Of a stretch of 64,000 nucleotides of DNA, positions 25,005-33,699 are shown in pieces. The stretch's first letter is position 1. Every line of letters starts with the position of its first letter. Location: NCBI GenBank assembly GCA_002335385.1, contig DCVK01000021.1, positions 90,490 to 154,489 of the forward strand, written 5' to 3'. A program made the position numbers and the translations under genes. Origin of the DNA: Candidatus Aminicenantes bacterium UBA2190. GTDB taxonomy: Bacteria; Acidobacteriota; Aminicenantia; UBA2199. The notes under the pieces were generated by a model that was given only the letters and a program-made list of their open reading frames with translations, searched no databases and was not told the DNA's origin.

Positions 25005-26876
25005 TTACTTGACGAGGCCCAGGAGCCCGATCGCGAAAAAAGGGACGTAGGTGATCAGCAGCACGGCCACCAGCTGGATGATCAGGAAGGGGAACACGTC
25101 CCTGTAGATCTTCGCGATCGGCTCGTTGAATGAATAGGAAGCCAGGTAAAGGTTCATGCCGACCGGAGGCGTCAGATAGCCCAGCTCCATGTTGGCCAGG
25201 AAGATGATTCCCAGATGCACCGGATGGATGCCGAACAGGTCGCCCAGGGGGATGATCAACGGGACGATGACCATGATCGCCGAGAAGATGTCCATGAAGC
25301 AGCCCGTGATGAGCAGCGCGATGTTCAGCAGCAGAAGAAAGACGTATTTGGAATGGATGGCGCCCTGGACCCAGGCGGTCAGCTGCATGGGGATCTCGGC
25401 GTCCACGATGTAATAGGATAAGCCCTTTGCCAGCGCCAGGATCGCCAGCACGCCGCCGATGATCGGCATGCATTTGATCATGACGCCGGGCAACGCCCGG
25501 ACCTTGATGTCGCGATGGATGAACATCTCGACGATCAGGGCATAGATCACCGCGACGGCGCCGCTCTCCACCAGCGTGGTGATGCCGCCGAAATATCCCC
25601 AGACGATGATGACCGGCAGCAGGATCTCCCAGAATGCGGCCCGGGCCGAGGACAGCGCTTCCCTGATGACGAAGGGTTCGCGGGGGATGTTCTTTTTCCT
25701 GGCGAAGAGGATGCCGAAAAGGGCCATGGCCAGCACCAAAATGATCCCGGGAACAATGCCGCCCAGGAACATGTCCTTGATGCTGACTTGGGCCGTCACG
25801 CCGTAGATGATGACCGGCAGGCTGGGGGGGAAGAGCAGCCCGATGCTGCCGACCGCGGTCAGCAGCCCGGAACTGAATTTTTTCCCGTACTGCCCCTTGA
25901 CCAGGACATAGGAGAGGAGGCCGCCCACGGCCAGGATCGTGACCCCGGAAGCGCCGGTGAAGGTTGTGAAGAACGTGCACACCAGGATGGCCATGAGGGC
26001 CAGCCCGCCCGGAAACCAGGAGAAGAATGCCTTGAAGAGGCGGACGATCCGTTCCCCGGCCTTGCTCTCGGAGAGCAGAAAGCCGGTGAAGGTGAACAGG
26101 GGAATGGCCGGGATGGAGTGGCTGGTCAGCAGGGAATAGGCCTCGTTGGCGACCACTTCCAGCGGTTGGGCGGCATGGGCGAACAGCATGAGGCCGATGC
26201 CTCCCAACACGATGAAGATGGGCAAGCCGCTGACGGCTCCGAAGAGGAGCAGCAGGATGATCGGCGTGGAGAGGTGGGCGCCGATCCAGCCGTAGGCCGG
26301 CATCAGGGCCTGGAATGCGTTTGCCGCAGCGGGCAGCAGGACCGAGGCGCTGTTGGCGGCGGCCTCCCAGGCCAGCAGCGTACCGAAAAGGAAACCGGAC
26401 GAAGCGATCGCCCGGCTCCATTTCCCGCCGGGCGCCTGGCGGACAAAGCGGTAGGCCATGATCCCGTAGCCGACGGGCATGACCATGGCGATCCAGCGCT
26501 TGGGGATCACCCAGAGAGTGTCCGCCGGGTCGAAGGCGTTCAGGAGAAACGAAAATGCGCACCAGGCGAAAGCCGTGGCAAAGGCCGTACTGACGACCGC
26601 GTTGAACACGCGCACGCGGGAGAAAGTCCCCGGCTTGAATTTCAGGTTCAGCGTCAGGGAAAGATGGCGGTTTTCCCGGCTGGTGATGGCGGCGGCGATG
26701 AATGCCAGCACCAGCACCAGGTGATGGGTGAGCTCGGTGGAATTGCGCACGCCGGTATGGAAGAACTTGCGGGCGACCACCTCCATAAGGGGGAACAGGG
26801 CCAGAAGGAAAATGGTGCAGAATGCCAGCAGCGATTCCACCCCGCGCGCGTTCTTGCGGATTCCGGCGATATTCAT
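25005..26876 (-). CDS. TRAP transporter fused DctQ-DctM membrane protein
   Basis: Fused TRAP transporter membrane component of 623 residues. Residues about 1-170 are the small 4-helix DctQ part (ALFPLMEVVARKFFHTGVRNSTELTHHLVL is the diagnostic loop); about 200-623 is the large DctM permease with some twelve helices (LGGIGLMLFAHA, PLFTFTGFLLSESKAGER, FIMELGYLTPPVGMNLYL-like segment near the end). It drives sodium- or proton-coupled uptake of a carboxylate-type solute captured by the adjacent DctP. Its ATG overlaps the DctP stop. The substrate cannot be told. Confidence 0.92.
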   Translation of the reverse strand: MNIAGIRKNARGVESLLAFCTIFLLALFPLMEVVARKFFHTGVRNSTELTHHLVLVLAFIAAAITSRENRHLSLTLNLKFKPGTFSRVRVFNAVVSTAFATAFAWCAFSFLLNAFDPADTLWVIPKRWIAMVMPVGYGIMAYRFVRQAPGGKWSRAIASSGFLFGTLLAWEAAANSASVLLPAAANAFQALMPAYGWIGAHLSTPIILLLLFGAVSGLPIFIVLGGIGLMLFAHAAQPLEVVANEAYSLLTSHSIPAIPLFTFTGFLLSESKAGERIVRLFKAFFSWFPGGLALMAILVCTFFTTFTGASGVTILAVGGLLSYVLVKGQYGKKFSSGLLTAVGSIGLLFPPSLPVIIYGVTAQVSIKDMFLGGIVPGIILVLAMALFGILFARKKNIPREPFVIREALSSARAAFWEILLPVIIVWGYFGGITTLVESGAVAVIYALIVEMFIHRDIKVRALPGVMIKCMPIIGGVLAILALAKGLSYYIVDAEIPMQLTAWVQGAIHSKYVFLLLLNIALLITGCFMDIFSAIMVIVPLIIPLGDLFGIHPVHLGIIFLANMELGYLTPPVGMNLYLASYSFNEPIAKIYRDVFPFLIIQLVAVLLITYVPFFAIGLLGLVK

Positions 26877-27859
26877 TTCTTCTGTCGGTATTCCAGCAGG
26901 ATCTGCTGCAATTTCTCGAAGATCTCACGGCTGAAAAGCTTGCCCACCAGCTCGTCCATGCCCTGCTCGGCGGCCGCCTTCCATTGGGCCAGGCTGTCGG
27001 GCGGCGCCTGGTGGATGACCAGGCCGTTTTTCTTCATTGTGTCGATCGCCTTGTTTTCCAGCTTCTCTGTTTCCGCGGCCAGTTTCCTGGATACACGGTC
27101 GACCGCGGCTTCCATGGCCTGGCGCTGGCTTTCGGGGATCTTCTCCCATATGCGGTCCACGATCACCAGGCCGCCGACCAGCGGGGCGATCTTCAGCGAG
27201 CACATATGCCGGGCGATGCCGAAATACTGGCCCGATGCCGCCACCAGCGGCGGCAGGTAGAAGGCGTCGACCATGCCGCTCTGCAGGGCCATCATCAGGT
27301 CGGACAGCTCGTTGGGGACGATATGGTACCCCGATTTCTTCCAGGCCTGCTCCATCTCGGGATTGCCGGTGCTGAACGACAGCTTCTGCTTCTTCAGATC
27401 CTGCGGGTAGAGGACGGGGGTCTTGGAAAAGAAATTCACCCAGCCGGTCATCGTCCAGATGATCACCTTGAATCCCTTGTCCTGGATCTGTTGTTCAAAG
27501 ACCGGCGTCAGCCGCTCCATGACATAGGCCATCTCCGCCTCGGAGTGAAAAAGGAACGGGGTGATGAGGATGAATGCGTCGGGATTGATCTTGGACAGCC
27601 CGATGTTGGTCAAAACGGCGCCGCCGAGGGTCCCGACCTTCATTTTGCGGATCGTGTCCTCCTCGCCGCCGGCAATGCCGCCAGGGTAGATCTTCAGCTT
27701 GACCTTGCCGCCGCTGATCGCTGCCCACTCCCTGGCGATCTCCTTGAGCGCATCGTCCCAGGGCGAGCGGTCGGGAGCCATGCTGCCGATCTTGATCACC
27801 TGCGCCGGCAGGATCAGGGCCGCCAGCAGCAGAACAACCGACAAGCGGATCCGTTTCAT
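26873..27859 (-). CDS. TRAP transporter substrate-binding protein (DctP)
   Basis: Periplasmic binding protein of 328 residues: signal peptide MKRIRLSVVLLLAALILPAQ, then IKIGSMAPDRSPWDDALKEIAREWA, the usual DctP opening, a central LTNIGLSKINPDAFILITPFLF and the KxSFSTGNPEMEQAW region; a conserved arginine normally binds the substrate carboxylate. ATG 27859 is chosen because GAGGAG lies 8 nt upstream; ATG 27865 would have only 2 nt spacing and overlaps the previous stop. It works with the fused DctQM and the TatT protein. Confidence 0.9.
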   Translation of the reverse strand: MKRIRLSVVLLLAALILPAQVIKIGSMAPDRSPWDDALKEIAREWAAISGGKVKLKIYPGGIAGGEEDTIRKMKVGTLGGAVLTNIGLSKINPDAFILITPFLFHSEAEMAYVMERLTPVFEQQIQDKGFKVIIWTMTGWVNFFSKTPVLYPQDLKKQKLSFSTGNPEMEQAWKKSGYHIVPNELSDLMMALQSGMVDAFYLPPLVAASGQYFGIARHMCSLKIAPLVGGLVIVDRIWEKIPESQRQAMEAAVDRVSRKLAAETEKLENKAIDTMKKNGLVIHQAPPDSLAQWKAAAEQGMDELVGKLFSREIFEKLQQILLEYRQKK

Positions 27860-27861
27860 GG

Positions 27862-28821
27862 TCATTTCTCCTCGATGTTCGTCGGCATCTCTTCCGTTTC
27901 CACGAAAAAATCGTCGGCGTGCTCCAGCAGCCATCGCGCCTTGCGCCGGTTGAGCACGTTCACCAGGCGGTTTTCCGGGTCCGACTCCGGGTCGATCGCC
28001 AGCGCCTGGTTCAGGAGCTCCCTGAACCCGGAGAGATCCTGCTCCTTGACCGTCACGGCCGTGGCCAGGGAGACGTACGGGGTGGATGACCGGCCGCCGG
28101 AAACAGCCACGGCCTTGGCGAAATGCTCGCGCGCCTTTTTCAGGCTCCCGCCCATATACTCAGGGAGCGACCCGTAATACAGGATGTAGAACTCGTGGAT
28201 GGCGCCGGCGGCGTAGTCGGGATCGAGCCGGTACACCCTCTCGATCAGGGCTGCCGCGGCCGGCAGCGTCACGCCCAGGTCCATGTCGAACGGGTCGATG
28301 GCATATGCGCCCAGCCAGCCGGCCCCGGCCCAATAGAGCAGCGGAATATCCCTGCGCGTGGTGCCCTCCAGGGCCTTGGCGAAGTCCTTTTTATCCAAAT
28401 TCGCGCGGAAACCGGGATGCTTTTCCTCCAGGCCGGCCAGGATGATGTCGCGGCCGCGCAGGTAGAGGTTCTTGGCCCGTTGATAGCCGGATTCCTGCTT
28501 TTCATACTCGGCCTCGGGCAGCATGGCGGCCGGGGTCTGCAGAAAGGCGTTGGCGTACATGACGTACAGGCTGCCGGTCTGCAGGCGCAGTCCCTGGTGG
28601 CGCGGGCTCGCGGCCAGCAGCGATTCGTACATCTTGATGGCGAAAGGCAACGCGTCGCCGACCAATTCCGGGTCGTTGTCGCCGGTGAACACCGTGCTGG
28701 AACCGCTGCCGGTCAGGGCGTTGGCCACCTGGTTCATGGCCAGTTTTTTGAGCGAGCAGGCGGGGGGGAAAATCAGGACGGACAGCATGAGCATGCCCGC
28801 GGCGAAAAATGATTTTTTCAT
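27862..28821 (-). CDS. TRAP transporter T-component (TatT-like) lipoprotein
   Basis: Protein of 319 residues resembling TatT, the TPR-like helical partner of TRAP binding proteins first described in Treponema pallidum. It has a signal peptide ending at a Cys (FPPAC; the lipobox is atypical with Pro at -2 and -3), then helical repeats with typical motifs SLYVMYANAFLQTPAAMLP and LLYWAGAGWLGAYAI. In the known system TatT forms a pored trimer that associates with the binding protein. First gene of the TRAP operon; ATG 28821 has GGAGAA upstream. Confidence 0.87.
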   Translation of the reverse strand: MKKSFFAAGMLMLSVLIFPPACSLKKLAMNQVANALTGSGSSTVFTGDNDPELVGDALPFAIKMYESLLAASPRHQGLRLQTGSLYVMYANAFLQTPAAMLPEAEYEKQESGYQRAKNLYLRGRDIILAGLEEKHPGFRANLDKKDFAKALEGTTRRDIPLLYWAGAGWLGAYAIDPFDMDLGVTLPAAAALIERVYRLDPDYAAGAIHEFYILYYGSLPEYMGGSLKKAREHFAKAVAVSGGRSSTPYVSLATAVTVKEQDLSGFRELLNQALAIDPESDPENRLVNVLNRRKARWLLEHADDFFVETEEMPTNIEEK

Positions 28822-28846
28822 TTTCTCTTCTCCAGGACCCGGGGCC

Positions 28847-28876
28847 ATTATACTACTTTTTAACGCCGGCCGTAAA
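28847..28876 (-). promoter_or_regulatory. Promoter of the TRAP operon
   Basis: Minus strand TTTACG (28876-28871), 18-nt spacer, perfect TATAAT (28852-28847). A GGAGAA-containing leader of about 20 nt precedes ATG 28821. Confidence 0.6.
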
Positions 28877-28912
28877 TATCATTTCGGGTTCCATGTGGCC
28901 GTCTGCGGAAGT

Positions 28913-28941
28913 TTGACGGCAAGGGGGAAAAAAGTTAGAAT
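28913..28941 (+). promoter_or_regulatory. Promoter of nadA
   Basis: TTGACG (28913-28918), 17-nt spacer, TAGAAT (28936-28941). CCGGAGAG precedes ATG 28958. Confidence 0.72.
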
Positions 28942-28957
28942 TCACCGGAGAGACAAA

Positions 28958-29872
28958 ATGACAGAGGAACCGATCCTGAGGCAGGAGATCGAGGCGCTGA
29001 AGCGGCGGAAAGACGCCGTCATCCTGGCCCATAATTACCAGGTCGAAGAGGTCCAGCTGGCGGCCGATTTTCTGGGCGATTCCCTCGAGCTGAGCCGGCG
29101 GGCGGCCTCCCTGCACCAGGGCGTCATCGTCTTCGCCGGGGTCAAGTTCATGGCCGAGACGGCCAAGATCCTGTCGCCGGACAAGAAGGTCCTGCTGCCG
29201 CGGCTCGACGCCGGCTGCCCCATGGCCGACATGATCACCGTGGACGATCTGCGCGGGCTGAAGGCCCGGCACCCGGAGGCGGCGGTGGTCACCTACGTGA
29301 ATTCCTCGGTGGAGATCAAGGCCGAGAGCGACGTGTGCTGCACTTCGGCCAACGCCGCCCAGGTGGTCCGCGCCGTCCCTGCCACCGAGATCATCTTCAT
29401 CCCCGACCGCAACCTGGGAAGCTATGTGCAGCGGCTGGTCCCCGAAAAGAAGCTGCACCTGTTCGAGGGTTATTGCTACGTTCATGACCGCATCAAGAGG
29501 GAGGAGATCGAAACCGCGCGCGCGCGCCACCCGCAGGCCAAGGTCATCGTCCATCCGGAGGTGCGTCCCGAGGTCATCGACCTCGCCGACGAGGTCCTCT
29601 CCACCAGCGGCATGCTGCGCTACGCGCAGGGCTCCTCGGCACGTGAGTTCATCGTCGCCACCGAGCACGGGCTGCTGCAGAGAATGATGCGCGAGAATCC
29701 GGGAAAGGCATTCATCCCGGCCGGAGCGGCCAAGGTCTGCAGCAACATGAAGCGGACATCGCTCCTGGATGTCCGCGATTCACTCCGGGACGACAAGTAT
29801 GTGATCCAGATCGATCCGGCCGTCGCCGCGCGAGCCGGCCGGGCGTTGCGTGAAATGTTACGATACGGATAA
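28958..29872 (+). CDS. nadA: Quinolinate synthase A
   Basis: NadA of 304 residues condenses iminoaspartate with dihydroxyacetone phosphate to quinolinate in NAD synthesis. AHNYQVEEVQLAADFLGDSLELS opens the first of three similar domains. The three cluster cysteines are in RLDAGCPMADM, VCCTSANA and AKVCSNMKR. ATG 28958 follows a GGAG; the frame is open far upstream but that part overlaps the divergent gene. nadB and nadC are not in the window. Confidence 0.96.
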   Translation: MTEEPILRQEIEALKRRKDAVILAHNYQVEEVQLAADFLGDSLELSRRAASLHQGVIVFAGVKFMAETAKILSPDKKVLLPRLDAGCPMADMITVDDLRGLKARHPEAAVVTYVNSSVEIKAESDVCCTSANAAQVVRAVPATEIIFIPDRNLGSYVQRLVPEKKLHLFEGYCYVHDRIKREEIETARARHPQAKVIVHPEVRPEVIDLADEVLSTSGMLRYAQGSSAREFIVATEHGLLQRMMRENPGKAFIPAGAAKVCSNMKRTSLLDVRDSLRDDKYVIQIDPAVAARAGRALREMLRYG

Positions 29873-29881
29873 GGAGCCAAC

Positions 29882-30115
29882 ATGGAACTGAAGGAAAAAG
29901 TCGCGGCCGTGATCGAGCAAGTGCGCCCCGCGTTGCAGGGCGACGGAGGCGACATCGAGCTGGTCGATGTGCTGGTCGACGAAAAGGCGGTGCTGGTGCG
30001 GCTCAAGGGGCACTGCTTCGGCTGCCCGATGAGCACGTACACCATCAAGGGATATGTCGAACAGGTGATGAAGCAGGAGATCCCGGAGATCTCCGAGGTC
30101 CGCCTGGTCAAATAG
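29882..30115 (+). CDS. Nfu-type iron-sulfur scaffold domain protein
   Basis: Stand-alone NifU C-terminal (Nfu) domain of 77 residues. It has the opening VIEQVRPALQGDGGDIELVDV and the Fe-S cluster CxxC in LKGHCFGCPMSTYTI. It would assemble or deliver 4Fe-4S clusters. It follows nadA, whose product needs such a cluster, by 9 nt with AAGGAG before its ATG, so a supply role for NadA is plausible though not shown. Confidence 0.93.
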   Translation: MELKEKVAAVIEQVRPALQGDGGDIELVDVLVDEKAVLVRLKGHCFGCPMSTYTIKGYVEQVMKQEIPEISEVRLVK

Positions 30116-30171
30116 ATGACGTTCCCGCTTCCCGTCCCGCTCGTCGCCAGCGGTCTTTCCCGGTCGTCCCG

Positions 30172-31641
30172 GTGCTAACAAAGCCGTTGCGGTTGTTCCT
30201 CCGCGCCCTGTTCCTGCTCCCGCTCCTGGCCTGGACAACGGGCGGTGGGGTGCTGCGCGTCGCCTGTTTCGATTTCCCCGGCTCGTTCAACCCGGTGTAC
30301 GCCACCAGCGAAACGGCGCAGGCGGTGGCCAACAAGATCTATCAGTCCCTATTCTATTTCGATCCGCAGGGAATCCCTCGTCCCGAACTGGTCGATTCCT
30401 ATTCCTGCAATGAAGCCGGGAGAGAGATCTTGCTCACGCTGAAGCCCGGGGCGCGCTTCGCCGATGGCTCGGCGCTGGACAGCCATGACGTGGCCGCCAC
30501 CATCGCCCTGCTGCGCGACCCGCAGTTCGAGTACCCCTATGCGGCCGACCTCGATTTCCTGGCCAAGGCCGAGGCTGTCGGACCTCTGGCTCTGCGCCTC
30601 GAGCTGAAGGGAAAATTCGCCCCCTGGAGGAGTTACCTGACCTTCAAGGTCCTGAGCGCCGATGAGCTCCAGCGCGTCGACCCGGGGGATTTCCGGGACC
30701 GGGTACCGATGGGCAGCGGCCCCTACCGGCTGGCCGGTGTGAAGGAGCCCGGGGGCTTCGAACTGGAGAGGAATCCGCGTTGGCCGGGCGGCCTGCGCTT
30801 CGACCGCATCCGCTACGCCATTCTCGGCGATCCCCGCCAGGCTCCCCTGAAGCTGCTGAACTCCGAGGTCGACGCCGTCGAGATCCATGGCGATGATGCC
30901 GCCGCTTACGGCCGCTTGAAAAAATGGCGCCGGCGCTTCCGCATTTTTTCATACAAGAAATTCGGCTACACCTACCTGGTGTTCAACCTGCGGCGGCCCG
31001 CCATCGACAGAGACCTGCGGCGGCGCGCCTACAACCGGCTGCAGGCTACGCGCTTCCTGGACGATTTCCTGGCCGGCCGCGGCGAGCGCGTTTTTTCGCC
31101 GTTCCTGCTGTTCGGCAAGGATAAACGGCCGCGCCCGTTCCCTGCCGCCCCCGCTCCGCGCCGGCAGCGGCTGCGGATCATGACCAACAGCGAATCGGCC
31201 GTGCGCCGGCAGCTGGTGCTGTTCCTGTGCGAGGAACTGAGGGCCGACGGCATCGAACTGGAGCCCGTTTTCGTCGAGTATCGCATGTTCCTGCAGCGCT
31301 TGAAGCAGGGGGATTTCGACCTGGCTGTCTCGGCGTTCCTCCTGGACATCGACTGGAACATGAAGGATATACTTTCCACCTCCGGATATTTCAACTATGC
31401 CGGATATTCCGCCGCCGCGATGGACGCCGCCCTGGAGTCGGGGCTGCGGGAGATGGACGATGAAAAGCGGCGGGAGATATATGGCCGGGCCCACGACCTG
31501 TGGCGCGCCGAGCTGCCGCTGATTCCGCTCTTCAATCTGAACTATTATATGGGGGTGGCGCGGGAGATCACGCCGCCCCGGGAGCGCTTTGAGCTGATCG
31601 GGTCGTGCGGCGATTTTTTCTATCACCTGCAGGGCTGGTAG
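30172..31641 (+). CDS. ABC-type oligopeptide-binding protein family 5
   Basis: Solute-binding protein of 489 residues (SBP_bac_5 family). Signal sequence at the N-terminus (LRLFLRALFLLPLLAWTT), then RVACFDFPGSFNPVYATSETAQAVANKIYQSLFYFD and the DGSALDSHDVAATIALLRDP block of the family. It would bind peptides or similar solutes in the periplasm, but no permease or ATPase gene is adjacent, so it may serve a distant transporter. It starts at GTG 30172 with no clear ribosome site. Its last 74 nt overlap the end of lnt on the opposite strand. Confidence 0.85.
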   Translation: MLTKPLRLFLRALFLLPLLAWTTGGGVLRVACFDFPGSFNPVYATSETAQAVANKIYQSLFYFDPQGIPRPELVDSYSCNEAGREILLTLKPGARFADGSALDSHDVAATIALLRDPQFEYPYAADLDFLAKAEAVGPLALRLELKGKFAPWRSYLTFKVLSADELQRVDPGDFRDRVPMGSGPYRLAGVKEPGGFELERNPRWPGGLRFDRIRYAILGDPRQAPLKLLNSEVDAVEIHGDDAAAYGRLKKWRRRFRIFSYKKFGYTYLVFNLRRPAIDRDLRRRAYNRLQATRFLDDFLAGRGERVFSPFLLFGKDKRPRPFPAAPAPRRQRLRIMTNSESAVRRQLVLFLCEELRADGIELEPVFVEYRMFLQRLKQGDFDLAVSAFLLDIDWNMKDILSTSGYFNYAGYSAAAMDAALESGLREMDDEKRREIYGRAHDLWRAELPLIPLFNLNYYMGVAREITPPRERFELIGSCGDFFYHLQGW

Positions 31642-33133
31642 GGCGGCCGCTTCTTCCCGCCAGCATCCCGAGGAGCCTGGCCAGCGCCAGCAGGAAGCAG
31701 GCATAAGGGAACAGATGACCCCCGCGGGTGAAAACGGTGCGGAAAGACAGGTATTGGAATTCTGCCAGGAATGCGTCTTCCCTGCGCATCGGTGAGCGCC
31801 TGACGATGCGCCCGGCGGGGTCGATGAGCGCCGAAATGCCGTTGGAGGTCGAGCGCAGCAGCCAGCGACGGTTCTCGACGCTGCGCAGGACCGCCATGGA
31901 CAGGTGCTGGCGGGGAGCCGACGAGTCGCCGAACCAGGAGTCGTTGGAGATGGTCACGATCGCCTCGCCGCCGGCGGCGATCATGGAACGGACCAGTTCC
32001 GGGTAGATGACCTCGTAACAGATCGGGGTCGACAGCCCGCGCCCGGCCATGGTCAGGTTGTGGATGCGCCGGCCGGCGGAAAAATCGCCGATCTCGTCGG
32101 TGATCTTCCTGACGAAAAAAAGCCAACGCCGGAACAGCACGTATTCCCCGAAGGGGGTCAGGTGCACCTTGTCGTAGGTTTCGACCCTGTCGTTCTGGAA
32201 CAGCATGACCGAGTTGAATGTGCCCGCCGATCCCCGCTGGTCGGTGAACCCTGCCAGCAGGGGAACGTGCCGGCGGCTGAATGCCAGGAACTGTTCCTTG
32301 TAATACGGCGACTGCAGGGGATAGATCGGCACGGTGAACTCGGGCCAGATCACGAACTCGGCCCCGTCGCGGGCCAGCTCCCGGGAAACGCCGAACAGCC
32401 GGTCCAGCGCTGCCTGCGTCCGCGCGAAATCGTAATTCCGGTCGTGGTCGCTGTTGGGCTGGACGATCCCGGCCCGGTGCGCCGGCGCGGCGGCAGAACG
32501 GGACTCATGGCTCTTGAGCAGCGCGAAGCCTCCGGCGTGGATCGCGACGAGAAATACGGTGAGCGCCAGGGCGGATTTCCTGTCCCTCCTCTTGAGCAGC
32601 AGGTATAGGAGCACGTTGGCGGCGATGAGCAGGAATGAGACCAGATGGATGCCGCCGAGCTCGGCCCACTGGATGAAGAACCTGTTCCGGAACTGGGAAT
32701 AGCCGGCGAGGCACCAGGGGAACCCGCTGAAGATCCTTTCCACGATCAGGTCCTTGGCCACCCAGATCACCGGAACCCAGAAAACGGCGGCGAATCCGCC
32801 CGGGCCGGCGACGGCCCTGGCGATCAGCATGCCGGCGAGTCCCGCGATAAGCGAGAATAAAGCGGCCAGGCAGGCCAGCCCGACGATGCCCAGGAGCCAG
32901 CTCGTGTCTCCGTAGCGCACCATCACCCGCGGGATCCAGTACAGGATGATCAGGTAGGAGACCAGGGAAAAGAGGAAGAATATGCGGAAAATCGCGGCCG
33001 GCCCGCGACCCTCCGTCGCCAGCAGCAGCAACGCCAGGAACACGAAGGCCAGCGGCGCCAGCTGCAGGCTGGGGAAAGCCAGCCCGTAAGCGACGGCGGC
33101 GGCGAACCACAGGAGAAAACGCGAGGGGCTCAA
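31568..33133 (-). CDS. lnt: Apolipoprotein N-acyltransferase
   Basis: Lnt of 521 residues adds the third acyl chain to outer-membrane lipoproteins. Six to seven N-terminal membrane helices (with SGFPWCLAGYSQFRN) precede a carbon-nitrogen hydrolase domain; the catalytic Glu is in VIWPEFTVP, the Lys in YDKVHLTPFGEYV and the Cys in STPICYEVIYPEL. The start is TTG 33133 overlapping the SPOR gene stop as TTGA. The C-terminal 24 codons overlap the binding-protein gene tail-to-tail. It is last in the NfeD-slipin-SPOR-lnt operon. Confidence 0.95.
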   Translation of the reverse strand: MSPSRFLLWFAAAVAYGLAFPSLQLAPLAFVFLALLLLATEGRGPAAIFRIFFLFSLVSYLIILYWIPRVMVRYGDTSWLLGIVGLACLAALFSLIAGLAGMLIARAVAGPGGFAAVFWVPVIWVAKDLIVERIFSGFPWCLAGYSQFRNRFFIQWAELGGIHLVSFLLIAANVLLYLLLKRRDRKSALALTVFLVAIHAGGFALLKSHESRSAAAPAHRAGIVQPNSDHDRNYDFARTQAALDRLFGVSRELARDGAEFVIWPEFTVPIYPLQSPYYKEQFLAFSRRHVPLLAGFTDQRGSAGTFNSVMLFQNDRVETYDKVHLTPFGEYVLFRRWLFFVRKITDEIGDFSAGRRIHNLTMAGRGLSTPICYEVIYPELVRSMIAAGGEAIVTISNDSWFGDSSAPRQHLSMAVLRSVENRRWLLRSTSNGISALIDPAGRIVRRSPMRREDAFLAEFQYLSFRTVFTRGGHLFPYACFLLALARLLGMLAGRSGRPTSPAGDRKNRRTTRSAQSAPGAA

Positions 33134-33699
33134 CGCGACTTTTTAATGGTGAATACCGCCTTCTCCCGGTTCTCCAGGCTGGTTTTTTCCTTCTGGGCCT
33201 CGGCCAGCGAGGCAAAGCTCCCCACCTGGACGGTGTGCAGCTTCTTCTGGTTGTCGGTGATGATGGCGGTCGGGTAGCCCAGGCCGGTGAATTTGAGGCT
33301 GCACTTCTGGGCATTGGCGAAATCGGCGAAGGCGCCCACCTGGATGGTATAGTTCGTTCCGGCGGCAGGGATTTTCGGCGGCGCCGTCCGCGGCTCCGCT
33401 GCGGGTGCTTTCCGGGCCTCCTGCTCCTCGTGCAGCTTGATCTCCGCGGGAATGGACTGCCGGGGGGCGGACTGGGCCGGCGCGCTGCGCACGGGGGGTT
33501 CATCCACGACGCTCAGTTCCCCGCTGGTGGAGGCTTCCTCCCGGCCCAGTTCGTTGGCGATCGCCGTGCGCGGGTCGGAGCGGCGCTGCCCCGCCTGATA
33601 GCCCATATAGAAGAGGAAAATGCCGATGGCGATGACCGCGGTCAGGAAGACGACGATGTGCAGGAAGGTGATCTTGAACTCGAAATAGGTCTTTTCCAT
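33130..33699 (-). CDS. SPOR-domain membrane protein
   Basis: Protein of 189 residues with a short cytosolic N-terminus, one membrane helix at about 12-34 (LHIVVFLTAVIAIGIFLFYMGY), a low-complexity linker and a C-terminal SPOR domain (about 115-189: NYTIQVGAFADFANAQKCSLKFTGLGYPTAII). SPOR domains bind denuded peptidoglycan at division sites, so the protein may act in septation or wall remodelling. Its ATG directly follows the slipin stop. The position in an envelope operon with lnt fits. Confidence 0.9.
   Translation of the reverse strand: MEKTYFEFKITFLHIVVFLTAVIAIGIFLFYMGYQAGQRRSDPRTAIANELGREEASTSGELSVVDEPPVRSAPAQSAPRQSIPAEIKLHEEQEARKAPAAEPRTAPPKIPAAGTNYTIQVGAFADFANAQKCSLKFTGLGYPTAIITDNQKKLHTVQVGSFASLAEAQKEKTSLENREKAVFTIKKSR

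Noticed and set aside
25515..27260. A 581-codon plus-strand open frame
   Set aside because: Antisense to the TRAP genes; D/E/G/Q-rich low-complexity product.
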